64,000 nt of DNA from Actinoplanes solisilvae (GTDB lineage Bacteria > Actinomycetota > Actinomycetes > Mycobacteriales > Micromonosporaceae), in assembly GCF_003999975.1 (NCBI RefSeq), contig NZ_RJAC01000035.1, positions 1 through 64,000 on the forward strand, given 5' to 3'. The notes under the pieces are model-generated. The model was not told the DNA's origin and did no database searches. It saw only the letters and a program-made list of their open reading frames with translations. The position numbers and the translations under genes were made by a program. Below, in pieces: positions 41,815 through 51,128 of this stretch (the stretch's first letter is position 1; every line of letters starts with the position of its first letter).

Positions 41815-44800
41815 ATGCGGGTGTTCCGGACCATTCTCGGGATGCTGACGCTGACCATCGGCCTGCCGAGCCTGCTGGCCGGCGCCGGTCTGTGGGCGGC
41901 CATGCAGCACCGTGACCAGGCCGGCGCGTTCAGCGGCGACCTTCAGCGCCTGTCCACGCCCGGCTATGCCGTCGTGGTCGAGGACGTCGACCGCCTGCTG
42001 CGCACCGACGCACCGTTCACCCGGGTCGGTGACACCCAGCTCCGCCTGCTCGCCCGTACGCAGGAGGGCCCGGCCTTCCTCGGTCTGGCACCCTCGGGCG
42101 CGGTGCGCGACTACCTGGACGGCGTGCCGCACAGCAAGGTCAGCACGGTCGACATCGGCACGGGCGCGCTGCCCGTCGCCACGACGGCGGTGCTCGGCCA
42201 GCAGTCGCCGCGCCAGAAGCCCGGCGAGGCCCCGTTCTGGACCCGCACCGACAGTTCGGGCCAGATCGCATGGACCCCGTCCGAGGTGCGCGGGGGCCCG
42301 TACAGCCTGGTTGTCATGCGCCCCGAGGCCACCGCCGGCCTGCAGGTGAGCGCGACCGCCGAACTGCGGCCGGGCTGGCTGAGCTCGAGCGCCTGGGGCC
42401 TGCTGACCCTCGGCACGCTGCTCGTGATGGTCGGCATGATCGTGCTGGCCTGGCCGGCCCGCCGGCGCGAGATCGTCTACGTGGTCGAGCCGAGCCAGGT
42501 TCCCGAGTTGATGCGCGCCATCGGGGCGCCGATGCCGATCCTGCCCGCCACGGGCCGGCCGGTCGGCGCCCACCGGCCGCGATCGCTGGAGGACGCCCGG
42601 CCGGGCCAGGCGCCCGCGGTCATGGCCTGGCCGCCCGCTCCGGCTCTGACCGCCGGACCCGGGGTGCCGCCGGACTCCGAGGAGTACGCGGCCGCGACCG
42701 CCATCCCGGACCACCGCCCGGCGCCGGGGGAGCCGCTCGAGTTCATCGGGGCGGGCGCGGCGTCACTGCCGGTGTCCTCACCGATCTCCTCGCCGGCCGC
42801 CGAGCCGGCGCCCGCGAAGAAGGGCGAGCGCGCCGAGAAGCGCCGCGCGTCGTCGACCGGGGACGCCTCGGCGTTCCAGCCGTCGGCGGTCGAGGCGTGG
42901 GTCGCGGAGACTGCCCCGGTACGCGCCCGGGAGACCGAGGCGCAGGCCACCGCCCGCCTGGCCGAGGCGGCCCGGCGTCGTGCCGCAGCCGGCGCCGACA
43001 AGCCGGGCGCATCGTCGCCCGCCTCCCCGCGGACCAGCGTGCCGGCTATGCCCTCTTCGGTGCCGGGCCCTGTCGCTCCGGTTGCCGCTTCTGCCGCGGG
43101 TTCGGTCACCCCCGCCTCGTCGGCCACCACAGCGCCCGAGCCGGAGACCGTCTCCGCCGCGCCGCTGAAGTCGGCCGAGGCTCCGGCGGATGAAGTCCCC
43201 ACCCCGGTCGACGCCGTCGCCGCCGCCTATGCGGCCGGTGCCGCCGATGCCCGCGCAGTCCGCGGCGAGGCGATGGACGACGACCGGGACCCACGGGTCG
43301 CCGCCCAGAAGGTGTCGGTGGTCACCGGCCCGGAGGCGACCGACTGGGCCGCGACGGGCATGCCCCGCCCGGATGCTTCACGGGCCGCCCGCCCGTCGCC
43401 CCAGGCCGCGCGCCCGTCCCCGCCGGCCGGTCGGCCATCGCCGAGTCGCGGTCCTTCGCGGCCCGTCGGCCGCCCGTCGCCGGCCGGCCGAAGCACCTCA
43501 CTGGCCGATTCGCCCGCTGCCGGCCCCGCTGCCGGCCCCGCCACCGGATCCACCGCTGTTCCGTCGCCGACGGGCCCGACCGCGACCCCGGCAGGGTCGT
43601 CCGCGTCCCCGACTCCTCCCGGCCCGGTCGGCGCGGCGAAGCCCGCCCGCCCGTCTGTCCCCGTGGCCGACGCGGGTTCGCCCACTGTCCCGGCTGCGGC
43701 TTCCCGTTCCGGAAGCCAGGGTCCGAACCCGGCGGCCACCACCTTCCCCGGGCGACCGGCGCCCGCCGCGAACCGCCGCGGTGAGTTCGCCGACGCCGGT
43801 CTGTTCACGAGCGCGGTCGACCCCGCCGTCTGGAGGGGCGGAGGACCGGCCGGCAGTTCACCGGCATCCGCGAAGAGCGGCGAGCCGGCCACCTCATCCG
43901 CCGGTGAGGTTCGCCCGGCCGGGGACGCCGGCACCGATCAGGGACGGGCGACCATCCGGCCGGTGCCGGCCCCCGAAACCGCCGCGGCAGCGGAGCTCGC
44001 CCCGACTCCGGCAGCCGACGCGGGGGAAGAGACGAAGCCGGCGGACGAGGGCAACGCTGCGGCTGACCAGCAGAAGGAGCGCCCAGGATCGGCGACCGGC
44101 GACGACACGCGCAAGGACGAGCCCGGCGCGGGCGCGGCGAAGGCGACCACCGCGCCCGCCCCGCCCCGCCCGACCGTGCCGCGTCCGCCGTCCCCGCCGC
44201 GTCCGATCGTTCCGTCCCCGGCGCGGCCCGCGACCTCGGGGCGTCCGGCCGAGCTTCGCCCGGCAACCCCGGTCGCGAGCAGCGAGACCGGGTCCAACGG
44301 GTCGGTCGCCGCGGTGGCGTCGGCCAATCCTCACCCGGCTCGGATCTCCGGGCTGACACCCGCTGCGGCCCCTACCGACTCGGCGCACGCGCCGGGCCGT
44401 GGCGAGCGGGCCCCCGCCGACCACGTGCCCTCGACGGCCTCGCCCGCTCAGCGTCCGAAGCCGGCACCCGTCGACGCCACGGTGAAGCCCGACCCGGCCA
44501 TCGCCGCCGACCTGCAGGACGGGGCCGCGCCCGAGTCCGTGCCGGCCATCACCGCCGACCTGCAGGACGGGGCCGCGCCCGAGTCCGTGCCGGTGATCGA
44601 CGCCGGGGTGGAGATCGCGGCCGGCGAGGACTCGGGGACCACAACGGCCGCGTCCTCGGCGAGCCGCCGGTCCGGCCGTTCCGACGACCGGGACCTGCTT
44701 GCCCAGGCTCAGAGCCGGGTCGACGGGGGACCGGCAGCCGCGCCGCCGAGTCGCCTGTCCGGGGCCGGCGCCGGCCGCCCCGCCCCGGCCGCCTGGCGCA

Positions 44801-45447
44801 AGGCCGCCCAGTCGGTGGCCGCCCGCGCGGCGGCCGAGGCCGCGGGTTCCGAGCCGGCCGCCGACATGCTCGTCGACGAGTCCGATGCGCCCGAGGCCAA
44901 GCCGGTCAAGCCCAGGACGACCCGCGCCCGAGCCACCAAGGCCAAGGCTGAGGGTGACGCGACCGCCGCGGACAAGCCGGTGAAGGCGACGAAGGCCGCT
45001 CCCGCCAAGACAGCCACCGCCGCGAAGACGACGACGAAGACGACCACGGCCAGGACGACGACCCGTTCGACCGCCGCGGCCAAGTCCCGGACGGCGGCGG
45101 CCAAGCCGGCCACCGCGGCAAAGACCGCGAAGCCGGCCGCGGCGGCCAAACCGGCCACCACGCCGAAGCCGGCCACGCGGACCACCACCACGGCGACCCC
45201 GCGACCGACCCGGCAGTCCGCCGACGTCCCGTTGCGCACCAGCACCGGGGCGATCCCGGCCGCGAGCGGCACCCCCACCGCGTGGCTGGCCGCCTATCAG
45301 GCGGAAGCGGCCGAGCTGTTGTCCGGCACCACTCAGCGCCGCCGTCGCCGGGTGACCGCGCCGATCGACGCGCCCGTGGACCCGGCCCCGGCCGACCCGC
45401 CGTCGGCTCGCCGCCGGGCGGCACCGGCCGCCGATCCCGAGAACTGA
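41815..45447 (+). CDS. Two-helix membrane protein with ~1000-residue disordered, H1-like tail
   Basis: 1210 residues from ATG 41815, which follows a strong GGGGGAGAAG ribosome site. Helix 1 lies at 5-30, an extracytoplasmic domain at 31-188, and helix 2 at 190-213 ending AWPARRRE, so the rest is cytoplasmic. The tail is Ala/Pro/Ser/Thr rich and acidic to neutral to about 1000, then strongly basic with histone H1-like AAKPATAAKTAKPAAAAKP repeats. It ends LLSGTTQRRRRRVTAP near the C-terminus. A tandem 16-residue repeat is at 44497-44592. DNA binding or nucleoid tethering is inferred; no enzyme motif is seen. Confidence 0.78.
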   Translation: MRVFRTILGMLTLTIGLPSLLAGAGLWAAMQHRDQAGAFSGDLQRLSTPGYAVVVEDVDRLLRTDAPFTRVGDTQLRLLARTQEGPAFLGLAPSGAVRDYLDGVPHSKVSTVDIGTGALPVATTAVLGQQSPRQKPGEAPFWTRTDSSGQIAWTPSEVRGGPYSLVVMRPEATAGLQVSATAELRPGWLSSSAWGLLTLGTLLVMVGMIVLAWPARRREIVYVVEPSQVPELMRAIGAPMPILPATGRPVGAHRPRSLEDARPGQAPAVMAWPPAPALTAGPGVPPDSEEYAAATAIPDHRPAPGEPLEFIGAGAASLPVSSPISSPAAEPAPAKKGERAEKRRASSTGDASAFQPSAVEAWVAETAPVRARETEAQATARLAEAARRRAAAGADKPGASSPASPRTSVPAMPSSVPGPVAPVAASAAGSVTPASSATTAPEPETVSAAPLKSAEAPADEVPTPVDAVAAAYAAGAADARAVRGEAMDDDRDPRVAAQKVSVVTGPEATDWAATGMPRPDASRAARPSPQAARPSPPAGRPSPSRGPSRPVGRPSPAGRSTSLADSPAAGPAAGPATGSTAVPSPTGPTATPAGSSASPTPPGPVGAAKPARPSVPVADAGSPTVPAAASRSGSQGPNPAATTFPGRPAPAANRRGEFADAGLFTSAVDPAVWRGGGPAGSSPASAKSGEPATSSAGEVRPAGDAGTDQGRATIRPVPAPETAAAAELAPTPAADAGEETKPADEGNAAADQQKERPGSATGDDTRKDEPGAGAAKATTAPAPPRPTVPRPPSPPRPIVPSPARPATSGRPAELRPATPVASSETGSNGSVAAVASANPHPARISGLTPAAAPTDSAHAPGRGERAPADHVPSTASPAQRPKPAPVDATVKPDPAIAADLQDGAAPESVPAITADLQDGAAPESVPVIDAGVEIAAGEDSGTTTAASSASRRSGRSDDRDLLAQAQSRVDGGPAAAPPSRLSGAGAGRPAPAAWRKAAQSVAARAAAEAAGSEPAADMLVDESDAPEAKPVKPRTTRARATKAKAEGDATAADKPVKATKAAPAKTATAAKTTTKTTTARTTTRSTAAAKSRTAAAKPATAAKTAKPAAAAKPATTPKPATRTTTTATPRPTRQSADVPLRTSTGAIPAASGTPTAWLAAYQAEAAELLSGTTQRRRRRVTAPIDAPVDPAPADPPSARRRAAPAADPEN
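44497..44592. repeat. 48-bp in-frame tandem duplication
   Basis: Two consecutive 48-base units encode AIAADLQDGAAPESVP and AITADLQDGAAPESVP within the tail of the large membrane protein. They differ by one base. The high identity indicates a recent duplication, and the length change of 16 residues keeps the frame. Confidence 0.88.
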
Positions 45448-45454
45448 CCGACCG

Positions 45455-45484
45455 GCGAAGGCCGCCCCACGGGGCGGCCTTCGC
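45455..45484 (+). terminator. Terminator after the large membrane protein
   Basis: GCGAAGGCCGCCCC pairs perfectly with GGGGCGGCCTTCGC around a two-base AC loop, 8 bases after the stop codon. No T-run follows. Confidence 0.85.
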
Positions 45485-45521
45485 CGCGTCCGGGCGGCCG
45501 GGGAGAAGCCGCGGAACGCCG

Positions 45522-45558
45522 AAAGGGCCCTCCACGCTGCCGACGCGGAGGGCCCTTT
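45522..45558. terminator. Second hairpin in the same gap
   Basis: AAAGGGCCCTCC pairs with GGAGGGCCCTTT around 13 bases, followed by ACCGGGGG. It may serve as a backup terminator, or terminate antisense transcription from the right. The rest of 45559-45742 holds only the orn promoter region. Confidence 0.7.
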
Positions 45559-45742
45559 ACCGGGGGAACGGAGTAACCGAAGGGGGGCTTCGTCCGTTAA
45601 GACCAGTTTAGCCGCTTGAAGCACCGTGTGGGAGGTCATCGCCCGAAAGCGGACAAAACACGTGGCTGCGAGGGTCGTGCCCGGACGGGTGGCCGGGGAG
45701 GACGAGACACCGCTGTCCCCGCGCGCGGCGTAGGCTATTCGG

Positions 45743-46333
45743 GTGGCTGATCATTTGGTGTGGATCGACTGTGAGATGACGGGTCTCGATCTGGGCAAGG
45801 ACAGGCTCATCGAGGTCGCCGCGCTCGTCACCGACGCCGATCTGAACGTGTTGGGTGACGGCATCGACCTGGTCATCCACGCCGACGACGCGGCGCTCGA
45901 CGCGATGCCGCCCGTCGTCCGCGACATGCACGCCAAGTCGGGGCTGACCGAAGAGGTCCGCCGCTCGACGATCAGCATGGCCGAGGCCGAGGAAGCCGTC
46001 CTGGCGTACGTGCAGCAGTTCGTCCCGAACCCGCGCACGGCCCCGCTCTGCGGCAACTCGATCGCCACCGACCGTGGTTTCCTGGCCCGCGACATGCCCG
46101 CGCTCGACTCGTTCCTGCACTACCGCATGATCGACGTCTCCTCGATCAAGGAGTTGTGCCGCCGCTGGTACCCGCGGGTCTACTTCGGCCAGCCGGCCAA
46201 GGGCCTCGCCCACCGCGCGCTCGCCGACATCCGCGAGAGCATCCGCGAACTCGAGTACTACCGCCGCACGATCTTCGTCCCGCTCCCCGGCCCCGACGTC
46301 GAGACCGCGAAGGCGATCGCCGCCGAGCTCTGA
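45743..46333 (+). CDS. orn: Oligoribonuclease
   Basis: 196 residues of the DEDDh exonuclease family. Acidic residues are in VWIDCEMTGLDLGKDRLIE (Asp, Glu), NSIATDRGFLARDMP (Asp) and KGLAHRALADIRESI (His, Asp). It degrades 2- to 5-mer RNAs and pGpG, finishing mRNA turnover and cyclic-di-GMP breakdown. GTG 45743 is used. tRNA-His lies downstream, the same linkage found in other Actinobacteria. Confidence 0.96.
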   Translation: MADHLVWIDCEMTGLDLGKDRLIEVAALVTDADLNVLGDGIDLVIHADDAALDAMPPVVRDMHAKSGLTEEVRRSTISMAEAEEAVLAYVQQFVPNPRTAPLCGNSIATDRGFLARDMPALDSFLHYRMIDVSSIKELCRRWYPRVYFGQPAKGLAHRALADIRESIRELEYYRRTIFVPLPGPDVETAKAIAAEL

Positions 46334-46445
46334 GAAGCCAGGCCCGGGGGCGTCACCCGACCGTGCTGCTAACCCGCTCGACGGGCCCCGTGGGCATGCC
46401 GCTATGATTGTCGGGCACCACGGGGAAGCTTTCTCGTGCGCGATG

Positions 46446-46518
46446 GTGGTCGTAGCTCAGCTGGTAGAGCACCGGGTTGTGGTCCCGGGGGTCGCGGGTT
46501 CAAGTCCCGTCGATCACC
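46446..46518 (+). tRNA. tRNA-His (anticodon GTG)
   Basis: GTGGTCG pairs with CGATCAC as acceptor. The D arm is GCTCAGCTGGTAGAGC, the anticodon stem CCGGG/CCCGG encloses TTGTGGT with anticodon GTG, and the T arm is GCGGGTTCAAGTCCCGT. The base before position 46446 is G, giving the extra G-1 typical of tRNA-His. CCA happens to follow in the genome (46519-46521). Confidence 0.95.
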
Positions 46519-46534
46519 CCAAGAAATTGCACAC

Positions 46535-46567
46535 AAAAGCCTGACCGCGAAAGCGGTCAGGCTTTTG
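46535..46567 (+). terminator. Intrinsic terminator of tRNA-His
   Basis: AAAAGCCTGACCGC and GCGGTCAGGCTTTT form a perfect 14-bp stem around GAAA, ending in a T-run. Confidence 0.92.
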
Positions 46568-46680
46568 TCATGGGCGGCGTCTGAGGCTGGGCGAGGTCTG
46601 ACGCGGTGCTGCGTTCGACCCCGTTGTAGGGCGTCAGGCCTTCCACGGCGGCAGCCCGTTCGAGAGCGGCAGAACCAAGC

Positions 46681-48543
46681 TCAGGGCAGCACGCTCTGCA
46701 GGGCGCTCAGCAGCTTGTCGGTCTGGAACGGCTTGTGCAGCAGGGGCGCGTCGGGCGGGATCTCCTGGCCGCCCGGGGCCGGGCCGCTGGTGTAGCCCGA
46801 CATGAAGAGCACGGGCAGGTCGGGCCGGCTCCGGCGAATTTCGGCCGCGAGCTGGGTGCCCGACATGCCGGGCATGATGACGTCGCTGACCAGCACGTCC
46901 ATGTGCAGGCCGGCGCCGACCAGCCGCAGCGCCTCGGCGGGGTCGGCCGCCGCGTGCACCTCGTAGCCGGCCCGCCGCAGGATCCGGCAGACGATGTCCC
47001 GTACGCCGTCCTCGTCCTCCACGAGGAGCACCCGCCCGCCCTTGCCCGCGGCCGAGCCGGCCGGACGTTTGACCAGGGTCGATGTGGGTGCCGCGACCTC
47101 GGCCGGGGGCAGCTGGATCCGCAGGGTCGCACCCTCGTCGGGGGCCGAGTCGAGCGTGATCGTGCCACCCGCGTCGGTCACCACGCCGTACGCCGTGGCC
47201 AGTCCCAGACCCGTACCCTTGCCCCGGCCCTTGGTCGTGAAGAACGGCTCGAACGCCCGCGCCGACACCTCGGGCGTCATGCCGCAGCCGGTGTCGGTCA
47301 GCGACAGGCGCACGTGACCCGTCGCCCGCACGAGCTCGGTCGTGAGCGTCAGGCGCCCGCCCGACGGCATCGCCGCGCGTGAGTTCATCGCCGCGTTCAT
47401 GATGACCTGTTCGAGCTTGCCGCGGTCCATGCTGATCGGTGGCAGGTCGAGGGACAGCTCGGTGCGCAGTTCGACGTCCTCGCCGAGCGTGCGGGACAGC
47501 AGCCGTTGCATGTCGGTGGCGACCGCGTTCAGGTCGAGCAGCTCGGGGCGGGACGGTTCGAGGCGGCTGAAGATGAGCAGTTGGCGGGTCAGTGTGCTGC
47601 CCCGGGCCGCGGCCTGCTCGATCGCTTTCGTGTCGGCGTTCAGTTCGTGGTCGGGGCCGAGCTCCTCGGTGAGCATCGCGGCGTAGCCCGAGATGACCGC
47701 TAGGATGTTGTTGAAGTCGTGGGCGATGCCCCCGGCCAGGCGGCCCAGTGAGTCGAGCCGTTCGGCCTGGCGGAGCTGCTCCTCCATGCGCACCCGCTCG
47801 GTGATGTCGCGCAGGATGCCCTCGACCGCGACCGGGCGGCCGTCGGCCCCGGCGACCGCGGACGCCCGCTGCTCGACCCAGACCGGTTCGCCGCCGCGGG
47901 ACCGCCAGCGGATCGTCAGCGTGCCGGGCTGCTCCGAGCGCCACGAGCGTTCGAGCAGGGGGCGTTCGTCCGGTTCGACCAGCCGGAAGATCAGGGCCGG
48001 GTCGGCGTAGAACTCCTCGGGCCGGTGCCCGGTGATCGACGCGACGGCGGGGCTGAGGTACTCCATCGCCGGTGAGGGGCGCAGCCGGTACCGGAAGATC
48101 ACGTCGTGGGCGTGGTCGGCGAGCAGTCGCAGCGCCTCCTCGGCCCGCCGGTGCTGGCGGCGTTCGGCGGCCTCGTGCAGCTCGCGTTGCACGGCGGGGG
48201 CGAGCCTGGTCAGCCGCTCCTTGAGCACGAAGTCACGGGCGCCCGCGCGCATCAGGGAGACGGCCACCTCCTCGCCGACCTGGCCCGAGACGGCGACGAA
48301 CGGGATGTCGGAATCGTGTTCCCTGACCTGGGCGAGAACCTCCTCAGCCCGTACGCCGGGAAGGTTGTAATCGCAGATCACCACGTCGACCGGCCGGTCG
48401 GTGAGCGCGCGTGCCACCTGGTGGGAGGTCTCGGCGCGGGCAACCCGCACCGGCAACCCGGCCCGGGACAGGGAATGGTCGATCAGTACGGCGTCGTCGT
48501 CGTTGTCGTCCACGACGAGCACGTTGATCTGGTCGTCGGTCAT
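46681..48543 (-). CDS. Hybrid histidine kinase: REC-PAS-HisKA-HATPase-REC
   Basis: 620 residues from ATG 48543. The order is REC (about 5-125, phospho-Asp in VDVVICDYNLPG), a PAS domain (about 145-260, DHAHDVIFRYR...ITERVRMEEQL), HisKA with GGIAHDFNNILAVISGY (about 280), HATPase with MNAAMNSRAAM, DTGCGMT and GTGLGLATAYG, then a second REC (about 500-620, MDVLVSDVIMPGMSG). No membrane helix is present, so it is cytoplasmic. It overlaps the preceding kinase gene by four bases (ATGA). A phosphorelay between the two kinases is inferred. Confidence 0.9.
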   Translation of the reverse strand: MTDDQINVLVVDDNDDDAVLIDHSLSRAGLPVRVARAETSHQVARALTDRPVDVVICDYNLPGVRAEEVLAQVREHDSDIPFVAVSGQVGEEVAVSLMRAGARDFVLKERLTRLAPAVQRELHEAAERRQHRRAEEALRLLADHAHDVIFRYRLRPSPAMEYLSPAVASITGHRPEEFYADPALIFRLVEPDERPLLERSWRSEQPGTLTIRWRSRGGEPVWVEQRASAVAGADGRPVAVEGILRDITERVRMEEQLRQAERLDSLGRLAGGIAHDFNNILAVISGYAAMLTEELGPDHELNADTKAIEQAAARGSTLTRQLLIFSRLEPSRPELLDLNAVATDMQRLLSRTLGEDVELRTELSLDLPPISMDRGKLEQVIMNAAMNSRAAMPSGGRLTLTTELVRATGHVRLSLTDTGCGMTPEVSARAFEPFFTTKGRGKGTGLGLATAYGVVTDAGGTITLDSAPDEGATLRIQLPPAEVAAPTSTLVKRPAGSAAGKGGRVLLVEDEDGVRDIVCRILRRAGYEVHAAADPAEALRLVGAGLHMDVLVSDVIMPGMSGTQLAAEIRRSRPDLPVLFMSGYTSGPAPGGQEIPPDAPLLHKPFQTDKLLSALQSVLP

Positions 48544-49295
48544 CGGATCGTCCACCCGGAGGGCCCCGGCGCCAGGCTGAAGCGGATCGCGGCGCCCTCG
48601 CCGGGGGAGCCGTCGGCGGTGATCCGGCCGCCGTGCCGGGTGACGATGCGCCGTACGATCGCCAGGCCGACGCCCGTGCCCTCGAACTCGCCGGTCGCGT
48701 GCAGCCGCTGGAACGGGTCGAACATGCGCTCGGCGTGACCCATCTCGAAGCCGGCGCCGTTGTCGGACACGACGAACACGTCCACGCCGTCCTGGTCCTC
48801 GACGCCGACGGCGATCACCGCCGCGACGCGCCGGGCGGTGAACTTGAACGCGTTGCCGAGCAGGTTCTGCAGCACCAGCCGGATCAGGTGCGGGTCGCCC
48901 GGCGCGACCAGGCCCTCGGCGATCTCGAAGCGCACGCCGCGGGCCGGGTCGGACGCCACCAGCTCGGATGCCACCTCGCGGGCGAGGGCGGTCAGGTCCG
49001 TACGCTCCCGGCGCAGCTGGGACCGGGTGGCGCGGGACAGGTCGAGCAGCGCGTCGATCATCTCGGCCATTCGTTCGACGTTGGCCTGGATGCGCTCGAG
49101 GTAGCGCTGCCCCTCGGCGTCGAGGCGGCCGGAGTGCTCCTCGATCAGGATCTGGCTGAACCCCTCGAGGCTGCGCAGCGGCGCGCGCAGGTCGTGCGAG
49201 ACCGAGTACGCGAAGGCGTCGAGCTCGCGGACCTGCCGTTCGAGCTCGTCGTTGAGGCGGCGAACCTCCTCGGTGCCCGCCGTGCCGGTGCTCAC
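48540..49295 (-). CDS. Short histidine kinase without sensor domain
   Basis: 251 residues. An N-terminal coiled coil (TEEVRRLNDELERQVRELDAFAYS) leads into HisKA with SVSHDLRAPLRSLEGFSQIL (about 30-50), of the phytochrome-kinase type. HATPase follows with LLGNAFKFTA, VSDNGAGFEMGHAERMF and GTGVGLAIVRRIV. It has no PAS, GAF or membrane segment, so a signal must arrive through a partner. It is the first gene of the two-gene operon with the hybrid kinase. Confidence 0.9.
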   Translation of the reverse strand: MSTGTAGTEEVRRLNDELERQVRELDAFAYSVSHDLRAPLRSLEGFSQILIEEHSGRLDAEGQRYLERIQANVERMAEMIDALLDLSRATRSQLRRERTDLTALAREVASELVASDPARGVRFEIAEGLVAPGDPHLIRLVLQNLLGNAFKFTARRVAAVIAVGVEDQDGVDVFVVSDNGAGFEMGHAERMFDPFQRLHATGEFEGTGVGLAIVRRIVTRHGGRITADGSPGEGAAIRFSLAPGPSGWTIR

Positions 49296-49569
49296 CGCTC
49301 GACCCTAGTGCGGCGATCCGGTGAATATGAGCGATTTGCGCTTTCTGGGCGACGGGGGGATCCGGATGGTTCGGGCCAAATATCGATCAGCGTGCCGCGC
49401 CGGGCGCGGGCGACAATCGGCAGCATCGCGGCCGGCCGCAGCTCCGAGGCCGGCGTCCCGTCGATTCGCCCGATCTGTCCACAAAGGTCGAGCCCTGGCC
49501 CACGAGTCCGCGCGCGTTCGGAAAGGCCTGATCCTGGTTCACGATTTCATTCGTGAACACAAAGGACGG

Positions 49570-49941
49570 TCAGGCTACACAGAACTCGTTGCCCTCCGGG
49601 TCGAGCATCACCACGTGGCCGAACCGGCCGTCGTAGTACTCGGCCCGGATCTCGGTCGCGCCCGCCGCGACCAGCTCGGCCGCCTTGGCGCGGATGAGGC
49701 TTTCCCGCTGGTCGGTGTCGCCGCCGACCCGCAGGTCGATGTGCAGCCGGTTCTTGGTCGTCTTGACCTCGGGCACCAGCAGAAAGCTGATCGCCGGCCC
49801 CCGCCCCGACGGGTCGATGATCGAGGCTCCGTCCGGTTCGTCGTAGCCGGGTTCGGCGACGTAACCGAGCGCCCCGGCCCAGAACGCGGCCAGCCGGTGC
49901 GGATCGGACGCGTCCCCGCCGAGAGTCCAGTGCGTTGCCAT
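49570..49941 (-). CDS. VOC family (glyoxalase/bleomycin-resistance-like) protein
   Basis: 123 residues. The N-terminal WTLGGDASDPHRLAAFWAGALGY and the end GHVVMLDPEGNEFCVA are characteristic of the VOC glyoxalase-like subgroup common in Actinobacteria. LHIDLRV and the final Glu provide metal-ligand positions. Substrate unknown. The 274 bases between it and the kinase gene (49296-49569) hold no recognisable gene. Confidence 0.85.
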   Translation of the reverse strand: MATHWTLGGDASDPHRLAAFWAGALGYVAEPGYDEPDGASIIDPSGRGPAISFLLVPEVKTTKNRLHIDLRVGGDTDQRESLIRAKAAELVAAGATEIRAEYYDGRFGHVVMLDPEGNEFCVA

Positions 49942-49950
49942 ACTCGCAAA

Positions 49951-50697
49951 CTAGGCGATCGCGGGCTGCTCGGCGAGCGCGGTGGCCACGGTGCGGGCGG
50001 GCAGCAGGCGGCGCAGGTCGGCGGCGCGCCCGGCCGCGGTCCAGCATTCGCGTCGCAGGCTGTCGCTCGTCCGGCGGGCCAGTGTGGCGTCGTGCCGGGC
50101 GGCCCGCTCGGCCGCGACGGCCCGTTCGTAGCGGTCGCGCAGGTGCCCGGCCGCGGCCCGGCCGATGACGAGTTCCTGCTCCAGCGGGTGCAGCCGGGGG
50201 TCCCAGCCGCCCCGGCCGGCCAGCGCGTCGGCCACCGCCGCGGCCGGGAGCCAGCCGTCGCCCGCCGCGGCGCGCACGACCCGGTGCAGGAAGCGCTCGC
50301 GGGCCGCGTATTCGGTCGGGGTCTGCGCGCTCCACGGGAGGCCGAAGCCCGCCGCCGCCCGCCGGGCCCGCAGCCGGGCGTCGGCGTCGAGCCAGGTCTG
50401 CCACGCCTCCGAGACCTCGTCGGTGGTCTGCTCCCACCGTTCCTGCCAGCGTCCGGCGGCCAGCGAGGCCCGCTCGGCCGCGACTCGCACCTCGTCGGCG
50501 AACTGCTTGGCCGCCAACGCTTCCAGCACCGCGAGCCGGCGCTTCTCGCCGAGGTGCGAGCGCAGGGCCTGCCACGGGTTGCGCATCGCCTCGGGGTTGG
50601 CCAGCAGCAGGATCGCCGGCAGCGTGAGGATCCAGAGGGTGGCCCAGATGGCGGCGGGGGCCGGGGTCGTCAGCAGTGTCTCCGCAACAACGTTCAT
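49951..50697 (-). CDS. Membrane protein with a long helical cytoplasmic domain
   Basis: 248 residues from ATG 50697. One helix near the N-terminus (IWATLWILTLPAILLLANPEA, about 17-37) is followed by a ~200-residue Ala/Arg/Glu-rich helical region (LGEKRRLAVLEALAAKQFADEVRVAAERASLAAGRWQERWEQ) likely to form coiled coils. No catalytic motif is seen and I do not recognise the family. It lies 9 bases before the VOC gene in the same direction, so they may be cotranscribed. Confidence 0.62.
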   Translation of the reverse strand: MNVVAETLLTTPAPAAIWATLWILTLPAILLLANPEAMRNPWQALRSHLGEKRRLAVLEALAAKQFADEVRVAAERASLAAGRWQERWEQTTDEVSEAWQTWLDADARLRARRAAAGFGLPWSAQTPTEYAARERFLHRVVRAAAGDGWLPAAAVADALAGRGGWDPRLHPLEQELVIGRAAAGHLRDRYERAVAAERAARHDATLARRTSDSLRRECWTAAGRAADLRRLLPARTVATALAEQPAIA

Positions 50698-50801
50698 CGC
50701 CAGGTCGTCCTGTCCGCTCGATTCGTCAAAGCGCGCGTTCCCGTCGGTGGGAGGGCGCGGGCGGCGACCACGGGCGCGGCGCGAAGGCCGTCAGGGCGTG
50801 G

Positions 50802-51077
50802 TCAGGCGGAGACGAAGGGCGGTGCGCGCGAGCCGGCGACCCCGGCCGTCTGCTGCGCGGTGAGAACGCGGGTGCGGTCGGCGACAGGCCCTTCCGGCGT
50901 ACGGGATGGGGCGGTCTCGACGGCGTCCACCGTGGAGTCCGACGGGGTGGCTACTTCCACACCCGTGGAGGAGAGCACCTGTGTTGTCGTCTGCGGCGCG
51001 GTCAGGCCCAGCGTCAGCAGCAGGAGCAGAAAAGGCAACGACCGCAGCAGAGCGCCGCGGAGTGAGTACGTTGCCAT
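50802..51077 (-). CDS. Small exported protein
   Basis: 91 residues from ATG 51077. The signal-like segment LRGALLRSLPFLLLLLTLGLTAP (about 6-28) is followed by a Thr/Ser/Val-rich mature part of about 60 residues with no Cys and no recognisable domain. It may be a secreted or envelope-associated low-complexity peptide. The upstream ATG at 51104 would place nine extra residues before the signal and is less likely. Confidence 0.5.
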   Translation of the reverse strand: MATYSLRGALLRSLPFLLLLLTLGLTAPQTTTQVLSSTGVEVATPSDSTVDAVETAPSRTPEGPVADRTRVLTAQQTAGVAGSRAPPFVSA

Positions 51078-51128
51078 GACACTAAAGTAGCGATTTGACA
51101 ACAAAAGTACTATGCGCCACTCCGATGA

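Noticed and set aside
42270..44359. Alternative long frames inside the 1210-residue membrane protein gene
   Set aside because: High GC produces open frames; only the chosen frame has a ribosome site, membrane helices and a consistent end before the terminator.
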